Of a DNA stretch of 64,000 nucleotides, positions 8,401-15,799 are shown one piece after another. The notes beneath the pieces were generated by a model that had not been told where the DNA came from, made no database searches, and saw only the letters and a program-made list of their open reading frames with translations. The position numbers and the translations under genes were made by a program. The stretch is from DASQFI01 sp035633215 (GTDB taxonomy: Bacteria; Acidobacteriota; Vicinamibacteria; Vicinamibacterales; SCN-69-37), in NCBI GenBank assembly GCA_035633215.1, contig DASQFI010000032.1, forward strand, positions 205,682-269,681, given 5' to 3'. Position 1 is the first letter of the stretch, and the number at the start of each line of letters is the position of its first letter.

Positions 8401-8942
8401 TCCTGCTGCCGCACGAACTGCGGGTCGCCGCTCGGCACGACGTTCGGAGTCGTGATCGCGAGGTAAAAGGCATTGCGGCCGGCCGTCGGCAGCGTGGCGA
8501 GGGTCGTGGCGTCGAGCGACGAGGCGACCGACGCCGTCGCCGTGTCGATCATCGGCGTGCGGCCGACGACGGTCACTTCGGCCGCCAGGACGCCCACCTC
8601 GAGCGTGACGTCCAGCACGACCGTCTGTTGCGGACTAACCCGCAAACCTTTTTCCTCGCGGGTTCTGAAGCCCTGCATCGAGACGCGCAGGCTGTACGTG
8701 CCGGGCGGAACATTCGTAAAGACGTACTCACCCACTTCGTTGCTGGTCGTCGTCCGCCGCGCGTTCGTCGCTTCGCTGATGAGCGTGACTTCCGCCTTCG
8801 GCACCACACCGCCCGGATCGTGGACCGATCCGCGGATCCCGCCCAGATACGTCTGTGCTTCGGCACTCGTGGCGCCGGCGAGCATCACGAGGAGCACACC
8901 GACCACCAAACCCGCCAACTTGTGAACCTTCGTGTCAGTCAT
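5433..8942 (-). CDS. TonB-dependent outer-membrane receptor, Oar-like, with carboxypeptidase-regulatory domain
   Basis: This 1169-residue protein has a signal peptide (residues 1-30, ending ATSAEAQ), an N-terminal carboxypeptidase-regulatory-like beta-sandwich at about 35-115 (IRGSVHDPGGVVPKAEVTL), a plug region with SLGGGPRRANNYTLEGV, and a long beta-barrel that ends in aromatic-rich strands (LLVRVGW, last residue W). Oar-like receptors of this size are abundant in Acidobacteria and are thought to import large or polymeric nutrients using TonB energy; the ligand here is unknown. The start at 8942 has AGGAGGG about 8 nt upstream on the minus strand. An upstream extension of 52 residues is possible but has no signal-peptide logic. 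The stop is immediately followed by a heptamer array. Confidence 0.93.
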   Translation of the reverse strand: MTDTKVHKLAGLVVGVLLVMLAGATSAEAQTYLGGIRGSVHDPGGVVPKAEVTLISEATNARRTTTSNEVGEYVFTNVPPGTYSLRVSMQGFRTREEKGLRVSPQQTVVLDVTLEVGVLAAEVTVVGRTPMIDTATASVASSLDATTLATLPTAGRNAFYLAITTPNVVPSGDPQFVRQQDQTNSSLLSLGGGPRRANNYTLEGVSITDMRNRATFIPSIEAVEEVKVQVSTYDAEMGRTGGGVFNTVGKSGSNVWHGSGLMQNRPEWAQGKFFFARSLPKPDNYFWLYGGAVGGPIIPNRTFFWATTESYKTKTSRSAVLFLPTDLERRGDFSQSGITIFDPLTTTCDAAGTCTRQPFDNNRIPDGRINPVARAVMTYLPPPTSGNSRPAVAELIDRANQATVKLDHRINEKLNISGMYNWYDSEEPESRFYGKTLGENAGDPGEGLLLRTVHAAIVNSLWMPNQTTVWNFRYGFTQFIDDDVPNAFDPATLNFAPSYLALIPLKKFPSINVQGYGSQNFDTFGDRDPQDTTYYSHNLNANMSRFFGSHTIKLGAEYRVIGMKLTAFGQPSGNFEFSPAFTRGPNPLTGGTTAHALASFLLGYPDSGDVTVGAPNDFYIRYYAGYVQDDYRFSRDLTVNLGLRYEFEQGLQERDNKLTVGFDRDRAFPIQIPGALRPDGTPLELKGGLMYAGEDGYPTHQSDPSKTKFAPRVGVAYSLNPRTVVRGGYGLFFAPNQYAFPNENRLGTRGFTAVTTYFASNDGGLTPCAGCSLTNPFPNGIEQPVGSALGLRTGAGGSVHFVDQFRESAYVHQFSVDVQRELRSDMSVSVGYLGSRSERLSVGGTNSNTVNINQLDPRYLSLGTALLEQVPNPFFGNSAFGAFSRQTTMARGQLLRPYPQFGDVHAHQVSAGKARYHAMVLKFNKRISAGWGANVNYTYSVNKDNLFGEVNYFGSNSNARARPLNAYNLDGEYAYGVLDTPHRLNISVTYELPFGEGKRWLDRTGVMNALLGGWAVTGVGAYQAGFPNLIVMNSNNSGLTETVQRPNLTGTDPSTSGSAEDHFDPACNCLTNWFNPAAWTNPAPFTLGDAPRTDARQRTPFKKNWDIAIQKTQSVGGRKTLMVRAEIINAFADPNFLGPENRLGATAFGRVTQEGGFPRLLQLLVRVGW

Positions 8943-9227
8943 GGTGAGAGCCCTCCTGTGAATGCGACGCCCCACCGACGCGAGGGGAGACCGTGCGGGT
9001 GCGAGCGCATGACTACGTCGTGATTCCCAGACCGAAACGAGCTTCGTCGTAGAGACGAATGAGGGAATGCCGAGCGGCTTCTTAGGATGCCGGGCCATGT
9101 CGAGACCCGCGCGGAGACTCCCGGGAATCGTCCGCGCAAGAATGCCCTGATGTGCCTTGAGGTTGAACCGGCTGGCATCTTAGGCATACTGGCGGTTAGT
9201 ACGCAAGTAGAGCCAGGCTCGACCGTT

Positions 9228-9241
9228 TATGATGTCGCCCG
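9228..9241 (+). promoter_or_regulatory. Leaderless-type -10 element of the Gfo/Idh/MocA gene
   Basis: TATGAT at 9228-9233 is followed by exactly 8 nt and then the GTG start at 9242. No Shine-Dalgarno is present, so transcription probably starts at or next to the GTG. The 299 nt back to the divergent TonB start (8943-9241) show no other clear feature. Confidence 0.5.
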
Positions 9242-10216
9242 GTGCGACTTGTCTTCCTCGGTTGCGGCTTCATCACGGAAGTCCACAGCCGCCACCTGAA
9301 ATCGTTCACTCCGGACATCGTTCGCGGGTATGCGAGCCGCGATCCCGCGAGGGCCGCGGCGTTCAGCCGGCAGTACGGCGGGGAAGGAACCTACGCCAGC
9401 TACGACGCGGCGATTGCCGATCCGAAGGTGGATGCGGTCGTCGTGGCCGTCCCGCCGCGATTTCATCTCGATCTGACGCTCCGGGCGCTCCGCGCGGGCA
9501 AACACGTCCTCGTCGAGAAGCCCGCCTTCGTCCGCATGGCTGACTACGAGGCGGTCCTGGCCGAGCGCGATCGCGCGAAGCGCGTCGTCATGGTCGGCGA
9601 GAACGACCACTACAAGCCGCTCGCCGTGAAGTTGCGACAGCTTCTGGCCGATGATGCGATTGGGGAGATGGTGTTCGGGCACTTCGTGACGATCGCGCGC
9701 CGCCTGAAGACCGCCGGCGACTGGCGCAATGACGAAGACATGGCGGGCGGCGACGCGTTTTTCGAAGAAGGCATTCACTGGCTCCACCTCGCCGGCAGTC
9801 TCGGTCCCAGAATCACGACCATCCACGGCTACCGTCCTGTGCTGACGGCGGCGAACGACGACCCGAACGATCGACGGGCGAAGAGCATGCTCGTCGCGTT
9901 CCGATACGACAACGGAGCGGTCGGCGCGCTCTATTACTCGCGCGAGGTGCCGTCGCTCTTTCGCGGACTGCGGTTGTCAAAGCTGTACGGCCGGAAGGGC
10001 ATCATCTCCTTCGAGTCGAACGGGAGTGTGATTCTGGTGCGCGGGCAGGGGCTGCCGCGGCTGATCGTTCCTGGCCTCCGCGACATCCGAGGGTATCGCG
10101 CGATGTATCGTGACTTCATCGGCGCCATCCGCGACGGGCGGGCCCCGGAGATGTCGCTCGAGCGGGCGATCGAGGATCAGCGGCTGATGGATCAGGTGTA
10201 CGCGCGGTTACAGTAG
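9242..10216 (+). CDS. Gfo/Idh/MocA-family NAD(P)-dependent oxidoreductase
   Basis: This 324-residue protein has an N-terminal Rossmann fold (MRLVFLGCGFITEVHSRHL, glycine-rich loop) and the family signature VEKPAF near residue 97, whose lysine is catalytic. The C-terminal alpha/beta domain includes EEGIHWLHLAG, which carries the expected histidine. Such enzymes oxidise or reduce sugars, inositols or related polyols. It starts with GTG, and its stop shares one base with the GMC oxidoreductase start, so the two are translationally coupled. Together with the VOC and hydrolase genes that follow, it forms a four-gene unit whose substrate is unknown. Confidence 0.88.
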   Translation: MRLVFLGCGFITEVHSRHLKSFTPDIVRGYASRDPARAAAFSRQYGGEGTYASYDAAIADPKVDAVVVAVPPRFHLDLTLRALRAGKHVLVEKPAFVRMADYEAVLAERDRAKRVVMVGENDHYKPLAVKLRQLLADDAIGEMVFGHFVTIARRLKTAGDWRNDEDMAGGDAFFEEGIHWLHLAGSLGPRITTIHGYRPVLTAANDDPNDRRAKSMLVAFRYDNGAVGALYYSREVPSLFRGLRLSKLYGRKGIISFESNGSVILVRGQGLPRLIVPGLRDIRGYRAMYRDFIGAIRDGRAPEMSLERAIEDQRLMDQVYARLQ

Positions 10217-11787
10217 TGCCTGGCGTGACGCAACACGAACAGTTCGACGTCGTCATCATCGGGAGCGGCGCCGGCGGGGGAACCATGGCGCACGCGCTCG
10301 CCGGCACCGGCGCGCGCATCCTGGTCATCGAGCGCGGCGACGTCGTGCCCAGCGAAGAGGAAAACTGGAATCCTGCCGCGGTCTGGGAGCAGCTGCGCTA
10401 TCGCACCACCGAGCGCTGGCTCGACGGCGAGGGCCGCGAGTTTCGGCCGTACATGCACTACGTCGTCGGCGGGAACTCGAAGTTCTGGGGCGGCGTGCTG
10501 TACCGCATGCGTCGCGAGGATTTCGAGGCCATCGAGCACGTGGACGGCGTCTCGCCCGCCTGGCCGATCTCGTACGACGCGCTCGCGCCCTACTACGAAC
10601 GCGCCGAGCAGCTGTATCACGTGCACGGGCAGCACGGCGTCGATCCGACGGATCCGCCGCGCGGGCCGTTTCCCTATCCGCCGATTGCCCACCAGCCGCG
10701 AATGGAGCAGATTGTCGAGTCGCTCCGCGCCCAGGGTCTGCACCCGGCCCCGCTGCCGCTGGGGCTGCTGCGACCGGGGGAGCCCGGGGGCTGCGTGCTG
10801 TGCCGCACCTGCAACTCGTTCCCGTGCCGCATCCGCATGAGAAGCGACGCGGAGACCTGCGGCGTCGCGCCGGCCCTCTCGCATCGGAACGTGACGATGT
10901 GGACCAATACCTGCGCGGATCGGCTGCTGACCGATGCCGGCGGCACCCGGATCACCGCGGTAGAGATCGTCCGGGATGGCGACCGACGACGGATCGAGAC
11001 GCCGCTCTGCATCGTGTCGTGCGGCGCCGTCAACTCCGCCGCGCTCCTGCTGCGCTCGACCAGCGATCGGCACCCACAGGGCCTCGCCAACTCGTCTGGG
11101 CTCGTCGGCCGCCGCTACATGGCGCACCTGGCGACGATGATGCAGGCCGTCGGGTGGCGAAAGAATCTGGATGGCTTTCAGAAGACGCTGGCCATCAACG
11201 ATTTCTACTTGCACGGGCCGGACACGCCGTTTCCGCTGGGCCAGATCCAGTCCCAGGGGCGGACGCACGCGGTCATGGCCAAAGCGGTCGGCGATACCTG
11301 GATCTACAAGGGCATCGAGATGCGCCACATCCCGCTCTGGGCGTACGAAGAATGGGTCTCGCGCGCGACCGACTGGTTGGCGATGACCGAGGATCTCCCG
11401 ATGCCGGACAGTCGCGTCACGCTGGCGCCGGACGGCCGCATCGTGCTCGACTATCGCCCGAACAACCTGCGCGCGCACGCGATGCTGGTCGAGGAGCTGC
11501 GCCGGATCCTGGCACGTCTCGGCCTGTGGTCGCCGCGGGTGTTCGCGCATTCGGTCGGCGTGCGCAATACGACCCACCAGTGCGGCACGCTGGTGTTCGG
11601 CACCGACCCGCGCTCGTCGGTGCTCGACCCCTTCTGCCGCGCGCACGATGTCGAGAATCTGTTCGTCGTCGATGCGTCGTTCTTTCCGTCGTCGGCGGCG
11701 GTGAATCCGGGGCTGACGATCGCCGCGCAGGCGCTGCGAGCGGCCGATCACATCAAAGCGCACGACCTTACGCACGACCTTACGTAG
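10216..11787 (+). CDS. GMC-family FAD oxidoreductase
   Basis: This 523-residue flavoprotein has an N-terminal ADP-binding motif VIIGSGAGGGTMAHAL, an E at the end of strand 2 (VIERGD), the GGNSKFWGGVLYRMRREDF block and the C-terminal GMC signature (VVDASFFPSSAAVNPGLTIAA). A cysteine cluster C193-x2-C196-x2-C199-x4-C204 precedes the substrate domain. Similar clusters occur in a bacterial GMC subgroup and could bind a metal or an Fe-S centre. The family oxidises alcohols or sugars and passes electrons to a quinone, cytochrome or oxygen. The gene overlaps the Gfo/Idh/MocA gene by 1 bp. Confidence 0.88.
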   Translation: MPGVTQHEQFDVVIIGSGAGGGTMAHALAGTGARILVIERGDVVPSEEENWNPAAVWEQLRYRTTERWLDGEGREFRPYMHYVVGGNSKFWGGVLYRMRREDFEAIEHVDGVSPAWPISYDALAPYYERAEQLYHVHGQHGVDPTDPPRGPFPYPPIAHQPRMEQIVESLRAQGLHPAPLPLGLLRPGEPGGCVLCRTCNSFPCRIRMRSDAETCGVAPALSHRNVTMWTNTCADRLLTDAGGTRITAVEIVRDGDRRRIETPLCIVSCGAVNSAALLLRSTSDRHPQGLANSSGLVGRRYMAHLATMMQAVGWRKNLDGFQKTLAINDFYLHGPDTPFPLGQIQSQGRTHAVMAKAVGDTWIYKGIEMRHIPLWAYEEWVSRATDWLAMTEDLPMPDSRVTLAPDGRIVLDYRPNNLRAHAMLVEELRRILARLGLWSPRVFAHSVGVRNTTHQCGTLVFGTDPRSSVLDPFCRAHDVENLFVVDASFFPSSAAVNPGLTIAAQALRAADHIKAHDLTHDLT

Positions 11788-11800
11788 GAGACACGCTTCC

Positions 11801-12313
11801 GTGAAAGCACGATCGTTCAGCCATGTCGGCCTCACGGTCTCGGATTTCAATCGGGCCGTGCGCTTCTATTGGGACGTCTTCGGATGTCCGCTCGTCGGCG
11901 TGGCGGACACGCCGTCCGAACGCGTAAGGACGTTCTTCGGCGTGGACGCGCCGGCGCCGACGTGCAAGATCGGCTGGATTCGCGTGCCCGGCGGCGGCGT
12001 CCTCGAGATCTTCGAGTTCCGGCCGGCCGAGCCGACCGTTCCGGTGCGGTGGAATCGCATCGGGCTCACGCATTTCTCGTTCAACGTGCGGAACACCCAA
12101 CGCTGGTACGACTATCTCGTCAGCAAGGGCGTCGAGTGCGTCAGCAAGCCGGAGCGATCGCCGCGCGGCCACTCGTTCTTTTTCGCGCGCGACATGGACG
12201 GCAACCTGATCGAGATGATGGACCTGGGCTACATGTACTACGTGCTCGGGTGGCTCGGCGCGCTGGGGGGCTGGCTGTTCCGGCGGGGCATGTACAAGCC
12301 GTACTACACGTAG
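11801..12313 (+). CDS. VOC-family (glyoxalase/dioxygenase-like) protein with hydrophobic tail
   Basis: This 170-residue protein shows two beta-alpha-beta-beta-beta modules typical of the vicinal oxygen chelate fold: FSHVGLTVSDFNRAVRFYWDVFGCPLVG at the start and IGLTHFSFNVRNTQRWYDYL in the second half, then FFFARDMDGNLIEMMDLG with the metal-ligand glutamate. The last 25 residues (YYVLGWLGALGGWLFRRG and a short tail) are hydrophobic and unusual for the family. They may associate with a membrane or a partner. It starts with GTG, 13 nt after the GMC gene, with TAGGAG upstream. Probable role: isomerase, lyase or dioxygenase acting on the product of the two oxidoreductases. Confidence 0.82.
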   Translation: MKARSFSHVGLTVSDFNRAVRFYWDVFGCPLVGVADTPSERVRTFFGVDAPAPTCKIGWIRVPGGGVLEIFEFRPAEPTVPVRWNRIGLTHFSFNVRNTQRWYDYLVSKGVECVSKPERSPRGHSFFFARDMDGNLIEMMDLGYMYYVLGWLGALGGWLFRRGMYKPYYT

Positions 12314-12325
12314 GTTGGCCACCCC

Positions 12326-12991
12326 ATGAGCGCAGTCGGCCACGCCATCTACCTCCACGGCTTCGCATCATCGCCGGTGTCATCGAAGGCGGTGCGGTTC
12401 GAGCGCGAGCTCGCCCGCCACGGCGTGTCATTCGGCTGTCCCGACTTCAACCGGCCGTCATTCGAAGACCTGACAGTCACGCGGATGCTCGATCAGACGC
12501 GCGCCGCGGTCCGCGCGGCTGTCCGCGGTCCGGTCGCGCTCATCGGATCGAGCCTGGGCGCCTTTGTGGCGCTGCAGGCCGCTGCGCAGAATGCCGCCGC
12601 GGGCGACCGGCCCGTGATCGATCGGCTGGTCCTGCTCGCGCCCGCCATCGACGTGCTCGCCGGTCCGCAAGATGCGGACATCGGTCAGTGGCGCCGCGAC
12701 GGCCGCCTCCGCATCTTTCATCACGCGTGGAACGAATATCGCGACGTGGGATTCGCGCTTTATCAGGACGCCGAGCAATACGACGCCTTCAACCTGGTCC
12801 TCCCGCTATCGATGCTGGTTTTTCAGGGCAGGCAGGACGATTCGCTCTCGTCGGAGCTGGTCGAACGCTGGGCCCGCGCGCGGCCGAACGTCGATCTCCG
12901 GATGGTCGACGACGGACACCAGCTCAGCGCGTCGATTGACGAGGTCTGGACGGCGAGCGAGAAGTTTTTCGGTTTGGGCCCGTTGAGCTAA
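12326..12991 (+). CDS. YqiA/YcfP-like alpha/beta hydrolase
   Basis: This 221-residue protein has the oxyanion-hole motif YLHGFASSP near the N-terminus, the nucleophile elbow GSSLGAF (serine near residue 75), an aspartate in FQGRQDD and a late histidine in VDDGHQL, the complete triad of the small YqiA-type esterases. It starts 12 nt after the VOC gene and ends the four-gene unit. It converges with the ADOP permease gene, with 13 nt between the stops and no terminator visible. The natural ester or thioester substrate is not predictable. Confidence 0.85.
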   Translation: MSAVGHAIYLHGFASSPVSSKAVRFERELARHGVSFGCPDFNRPSFEDLTVTRMLDQTRAAVRAAVRGPVALIGSSLGAFVALQAAAQNAAAGDRPVIDRLVLLAPAIDVLAGPQDADIGQWRRDGRLRIFHHAWNEYRDVGFALYQDAEQYDAFNLVLPLSMLVFQGRQDDSLSSELVERWARARPNVDLRMVDDGHQLSASIDEVWTASEKFFGLGPLS

Positions 12992-13004
12992 AGAAGCTGG
13001 CCGC

Positions 13005-15665
13005 CTATTCTCTGAGCGCGACCATCGGATCGATCTGCGTCGCACGACGGGCGGGTGTCCAGGCCGCGAGTGCCGCCAGACCGATGAAGAGCGTGCACGC
13101 GCCCGCCAATGTGAGCGGGTCGCTGAGGCTGACCTGATACACGATGCCGACGTGCTGCCCGCGCACAAGGTAGACGGCATCGCCGATCAGCCGAGCGGTG
13201 ACGAGGGCAATCACGAGGCCGCAGCCGACTCCAATGGCCGTCAGGCCCACCGAGCGGGCAATGGCCACCCGGAGAATTGACCGTGGCGTCGCCCCAAGCG
13301 CGATTCGCAGTCCGAACTCAGCGGTGCGACGTGCCGTGTCGTACGCGGTTGCGCCATACACACCGATGGCGGCGAGCAGGACGGCGAACAGGGCGACCCC
13401 CGAGACGAGCAGGAAGTTGAACCGATCCGAGCGATAGGCATCGGCCACCCGCTGTTCCAGCGTGATCGCGCCGTACATCGGCACGTTCGGATCGACCGCG
13501 CGCACCGCTTGCCGAAACGCATCCAACATTCCCGCGGTATCGCCGGAGACGCCGGCGAGCACGGCGACGGCGGGCAGCGGATTCTGCGCGAGCGGGAGGT
13601 AGATACAGTCGAACGGCACCTCATCGATTCCGACTTCCCTGGTGTTCTCCACGACGCCGACGATCTCCACCTCCCCCTCAGGGACGGCCGAAACCGTGCC
13701 GGCCTTGAGGAGCGTCAGCCGCTGGCCGACCGGATCGCGGCCGTCGAAAAAGCGACGCGCCAGGTTGAGATTGACGAGGGCGACGTGCGGGCTGCCAGGT
13801 CGATCAGCCGCAGTGAGCCCGCGGCCGGTTACGCGCCGGATGTTGAGCAGACGGAAGTACTCGTGAGTGACGATGTGGAGTGTGCCGCGCGGCGCCTCGG
13901 TCGCGAGTGGTGCCGCCTGGCCCGCGAGGACGAACGACCGCCACTCGCCGCCGGCGAGCGGGGTGGTGTTGGCGAGCGCCACGCCCGCCGGGATCGCGGC
14001 GACGCGGGCCGCGAGCTCGGCGTGCGCATTCGCAAGCTGCTCCGGGCTGCGGTACGCCTCTCCCCGCAACAGCACGCGGAACGTCCAGATGTTGTCCGGC
14101 GAGAACCCCAGGGGCACTCGATTGAGCCGCACGAAGCTGTTCGTGAGGATCCCGGCGCTGGCGAGCAGCAGGAATGCGAGCGTGACCTCGATGGCCAGGA
14201 GTCCGCTCCGCAACCGGCGCTGGCCCGGCTCACCGCCCAGTCGACGGCCGGCGCTCGCGAGGGCTTCCCGCAGATCGCCGTGCGGCGCGTGACGCGCCGG
14301 GAGCGCGCCACAGATTGCGGCTGTCAACGCCGCGAGCGCGATCGCGAAGACCGCGACCTCGAAGTTGATCCCAATCGTCCGTCCCGGCGTCACATAGGAC
14401 GGTGGCGCCAGCGCGACGAACGCCCTGATGCCGAACGCCGCGACGCCGAGGCCGACGATCGCCGCCGCGCCGGCCACCAGCACGCTCTCCACCAGTAATT
14501 GACGCAGCAGGCGGCCTCGGCTGCTGCCCAAGGCGGCGCGGAGTACGAATTCCGGCCGCCGCGTGACGCCGCGGCCGAGCAGCAGGTTGGCGACATTCGC
14601 GCACGCGGCCAGCAGCAGGACGCCGGCGGCGATCAGGAACACGATGTACGTCCGCCAGGTCGCGGTGCGATACGTCTCGCTCAGATTGTGGACGCGCAGG
14701 TGCCGCCCGCGCGCTCGCGCGGTGCTGTCGAGGACCGGATCGAGCATCGGCCGGAGCTCACTGTCGATCTCGAGAGGAGCGGCGCCAGGTCGCGTGCGCG
14801 CGATCGCGTTGATGTCGACCGCGCCCCTCACGAAGTCGGTGATTGGAATGAAAAGATGCGGGTTGGTCGTGAATTCGAGTTGGAGGCCCGCCGGTGCGAC
14901 GCCGACGATCGCGAAGGGGCGATTGTCGACCGCCACGGTCTGCTGCAGCACGTCGGCGCGTCCCTGAACGTAGCGCTGCCAGAACTCGTGACTCACGATT
15001 GCGACGCCGCCGGCGCCCGGCTGCGCCTCCTCGGCCCGAAAACCGCGGCCGAGCGGAATCGACACCTGCAGGACGTCGAAGAAGTTCGTGGAGACGGGCG
15101 CGACCGACACGCGCTCGGCGCCAAGGTCGCCGGTCACGACCCGGCTCTCGTTCCAGCGGAAACCACCGACGGCCTTCAGGAGTCGAGTCTGCGACTGAAT
15201 CGCGACGTACTCCTGCGTGGTCAGACTGCCGATGCGATCGGGCTGATCGGTCGTCGCGGCCGCTACGACGACCAGCTCATCGGGGGAGGGAAACGGCACG
15301 GGTCTCCAGACCTCGGCCTGCAGAATGCTGACGACCGTCGTCACGGCCCCGATGCCAATCGCCAGCGTCGCGATCGTCAATGCGCTGAAGCCGGGCTGCC
15401 GGCGGACCAGCCGGACGGCGTGCCGCGCGTCTCGGGCGAAATCGTCAATCAGTCGCGAGAGCCAGACGGTGCGCGCGTCCTCGAGCGCGAGTGTCGTGTT
15501 GCCGAGGGCCCGCCGGCTCATCCGCTCCGCGTCGGCCGGCGACACTCCGCGCGTTTGGATGCGCTCGCGCGCCATGTCGTGATGGAACCGGAGCTCGTCC
15601 TGAAGGTCGGCTTCGAATCGTCTGAATCTCAGCCAGGCGTGCAGACGGCGAAAAAGCGTGAACAT
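13005..15665 (-). CDS. ADOP-family ABC transporter permease (FtsX/MacB-like)
   Basis: This 886-residue orphan permease has an acidic helical N-terminal region (about 1-85, RRLHAWLRFRRFEADLQDELRFH split across it) typical of the acidobacterial duplicated orphan permease family. It is followed by one transmembrane helix with a MacB-type periplasmic domain, an FtsX three-helix block near 350-450, and a second MacB plus FtsX set (GVYGATAYDTARRTAEFGLRIALGA near 780). It ends with ARRATQIDPMVALRE, the standard coupling-helix end. No ATPase gene is adjacent, as is usual in this family. ATG at 15665 is preferred over ATG at 15677 because FTLFRRLHAWL is the common family beginning. No PadR gene lies beside this copy. 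Confidence 0.92.
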   Translation of the reverse strand: MFTLFRRLHAWLRFRRFEADLQDELRFHHDMARERIQTRGVSPADAERMSRRALGNTTLALEDARTVWLSRLIDDFARDARHAVRLVRRQPGFSALTIATLAIGIGAVTTVVSILQAEVWRPVPFPSPDELVVVAAATTDQPDRIGSLTTQEYVAIQSQTRLLKAVGGFRWNESRVVTGDLGAERVSVAPVSTNFFDVLQVSIPLGRGFRAEEAQPGAGGVAIVSHEFWQRYVQGRADVLQQTVAVDNRPFAIVGVAPAGLQLEFTTNPHLFIPITDFVRGAVDINAIARTRPGAAPLEIDSELRPMLDPVLDSTARARGRHLRVHNLSETYRTATWRTYIVFLIAAGVLLLAACANVANLLLGRGVTRRPEFVLRAALGSSRGRLLRQLLVESVLVAGAAAIVGLGVAAFGIRAFVALAPPSYVTPGRTIGINFEVAVFAIALAALTAAICGALPARHAPHGDLREALASAGRRLGGEPGQRRLRSGLLAIEVTLAFLLLASAGILTNSFVRLNRVPLGFSPDNIWTFRVLLRGEAYRSPEQLANAHAELAARVAAIPAGVALANTTPLAGGEWRSFVLAGQAAPLATEAPRGTLHIVTHEYFRLLNIRRVTGRGLTAADRPGSPHVALVNLNLARRFFDGRDPVGQRLTLLKAGTVSAVPEGEVEIVGVVENTREVGIDEVPFDCIYLPLAQNPLPAVAVLAGVSGDTAGMLDAFRQAVRAVDPNVPMYGAITLEQRVADAYRSDRFNFLLVSGVALFAVLLAAIGVYGATAYDTARRTAEFGLRIALGATPRSILRVAIARSVGLTAIGVGCGLVIALVTARLIGDAVYLVRGQHVGIVYQVSLSDPLTLAGACTLFIGLAALAAWTPARRATQIDPMVALRE

Positions 15666-15752
15666 GCGGCGCCCCAACGGATTCGACGACGGGGTCTCCC
15701 ATCGTCTGTCGATGGAAGGTTAGACGTGGCAAGCCCGGAAGCGGTTCGTAAG

Positions 15753-15799
15753 GACCTCCGAGGTCGTTTTACGTAGTTTGTAAAACGACCTCGGAGGTC
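15753..15799. terminator. Perfect 20-bp inverted repeat (strong hairpin) at the end of the nucleotide-sugar dehydrogenase gene
   Basis: GACCTCCGAGGTCGTTTTAC at 15753-15772, a 7-nt loop, then its exact reverse complement at 15780-15799. The hairpin overlaps the dehydrogenase stop codon (15798-15800) and precedes the ADOP gene on the same strand. In the minus direction the arm enters the loop through GTAAAAC, so it lacks the U-run after the stem of a classical terminator. Each arm also contains the near-palindrome GACCTCCGAGGTC. It could be a terminator, an mRNA-stabilising hairpin or a mobile repeat. Confidence 0.7.
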
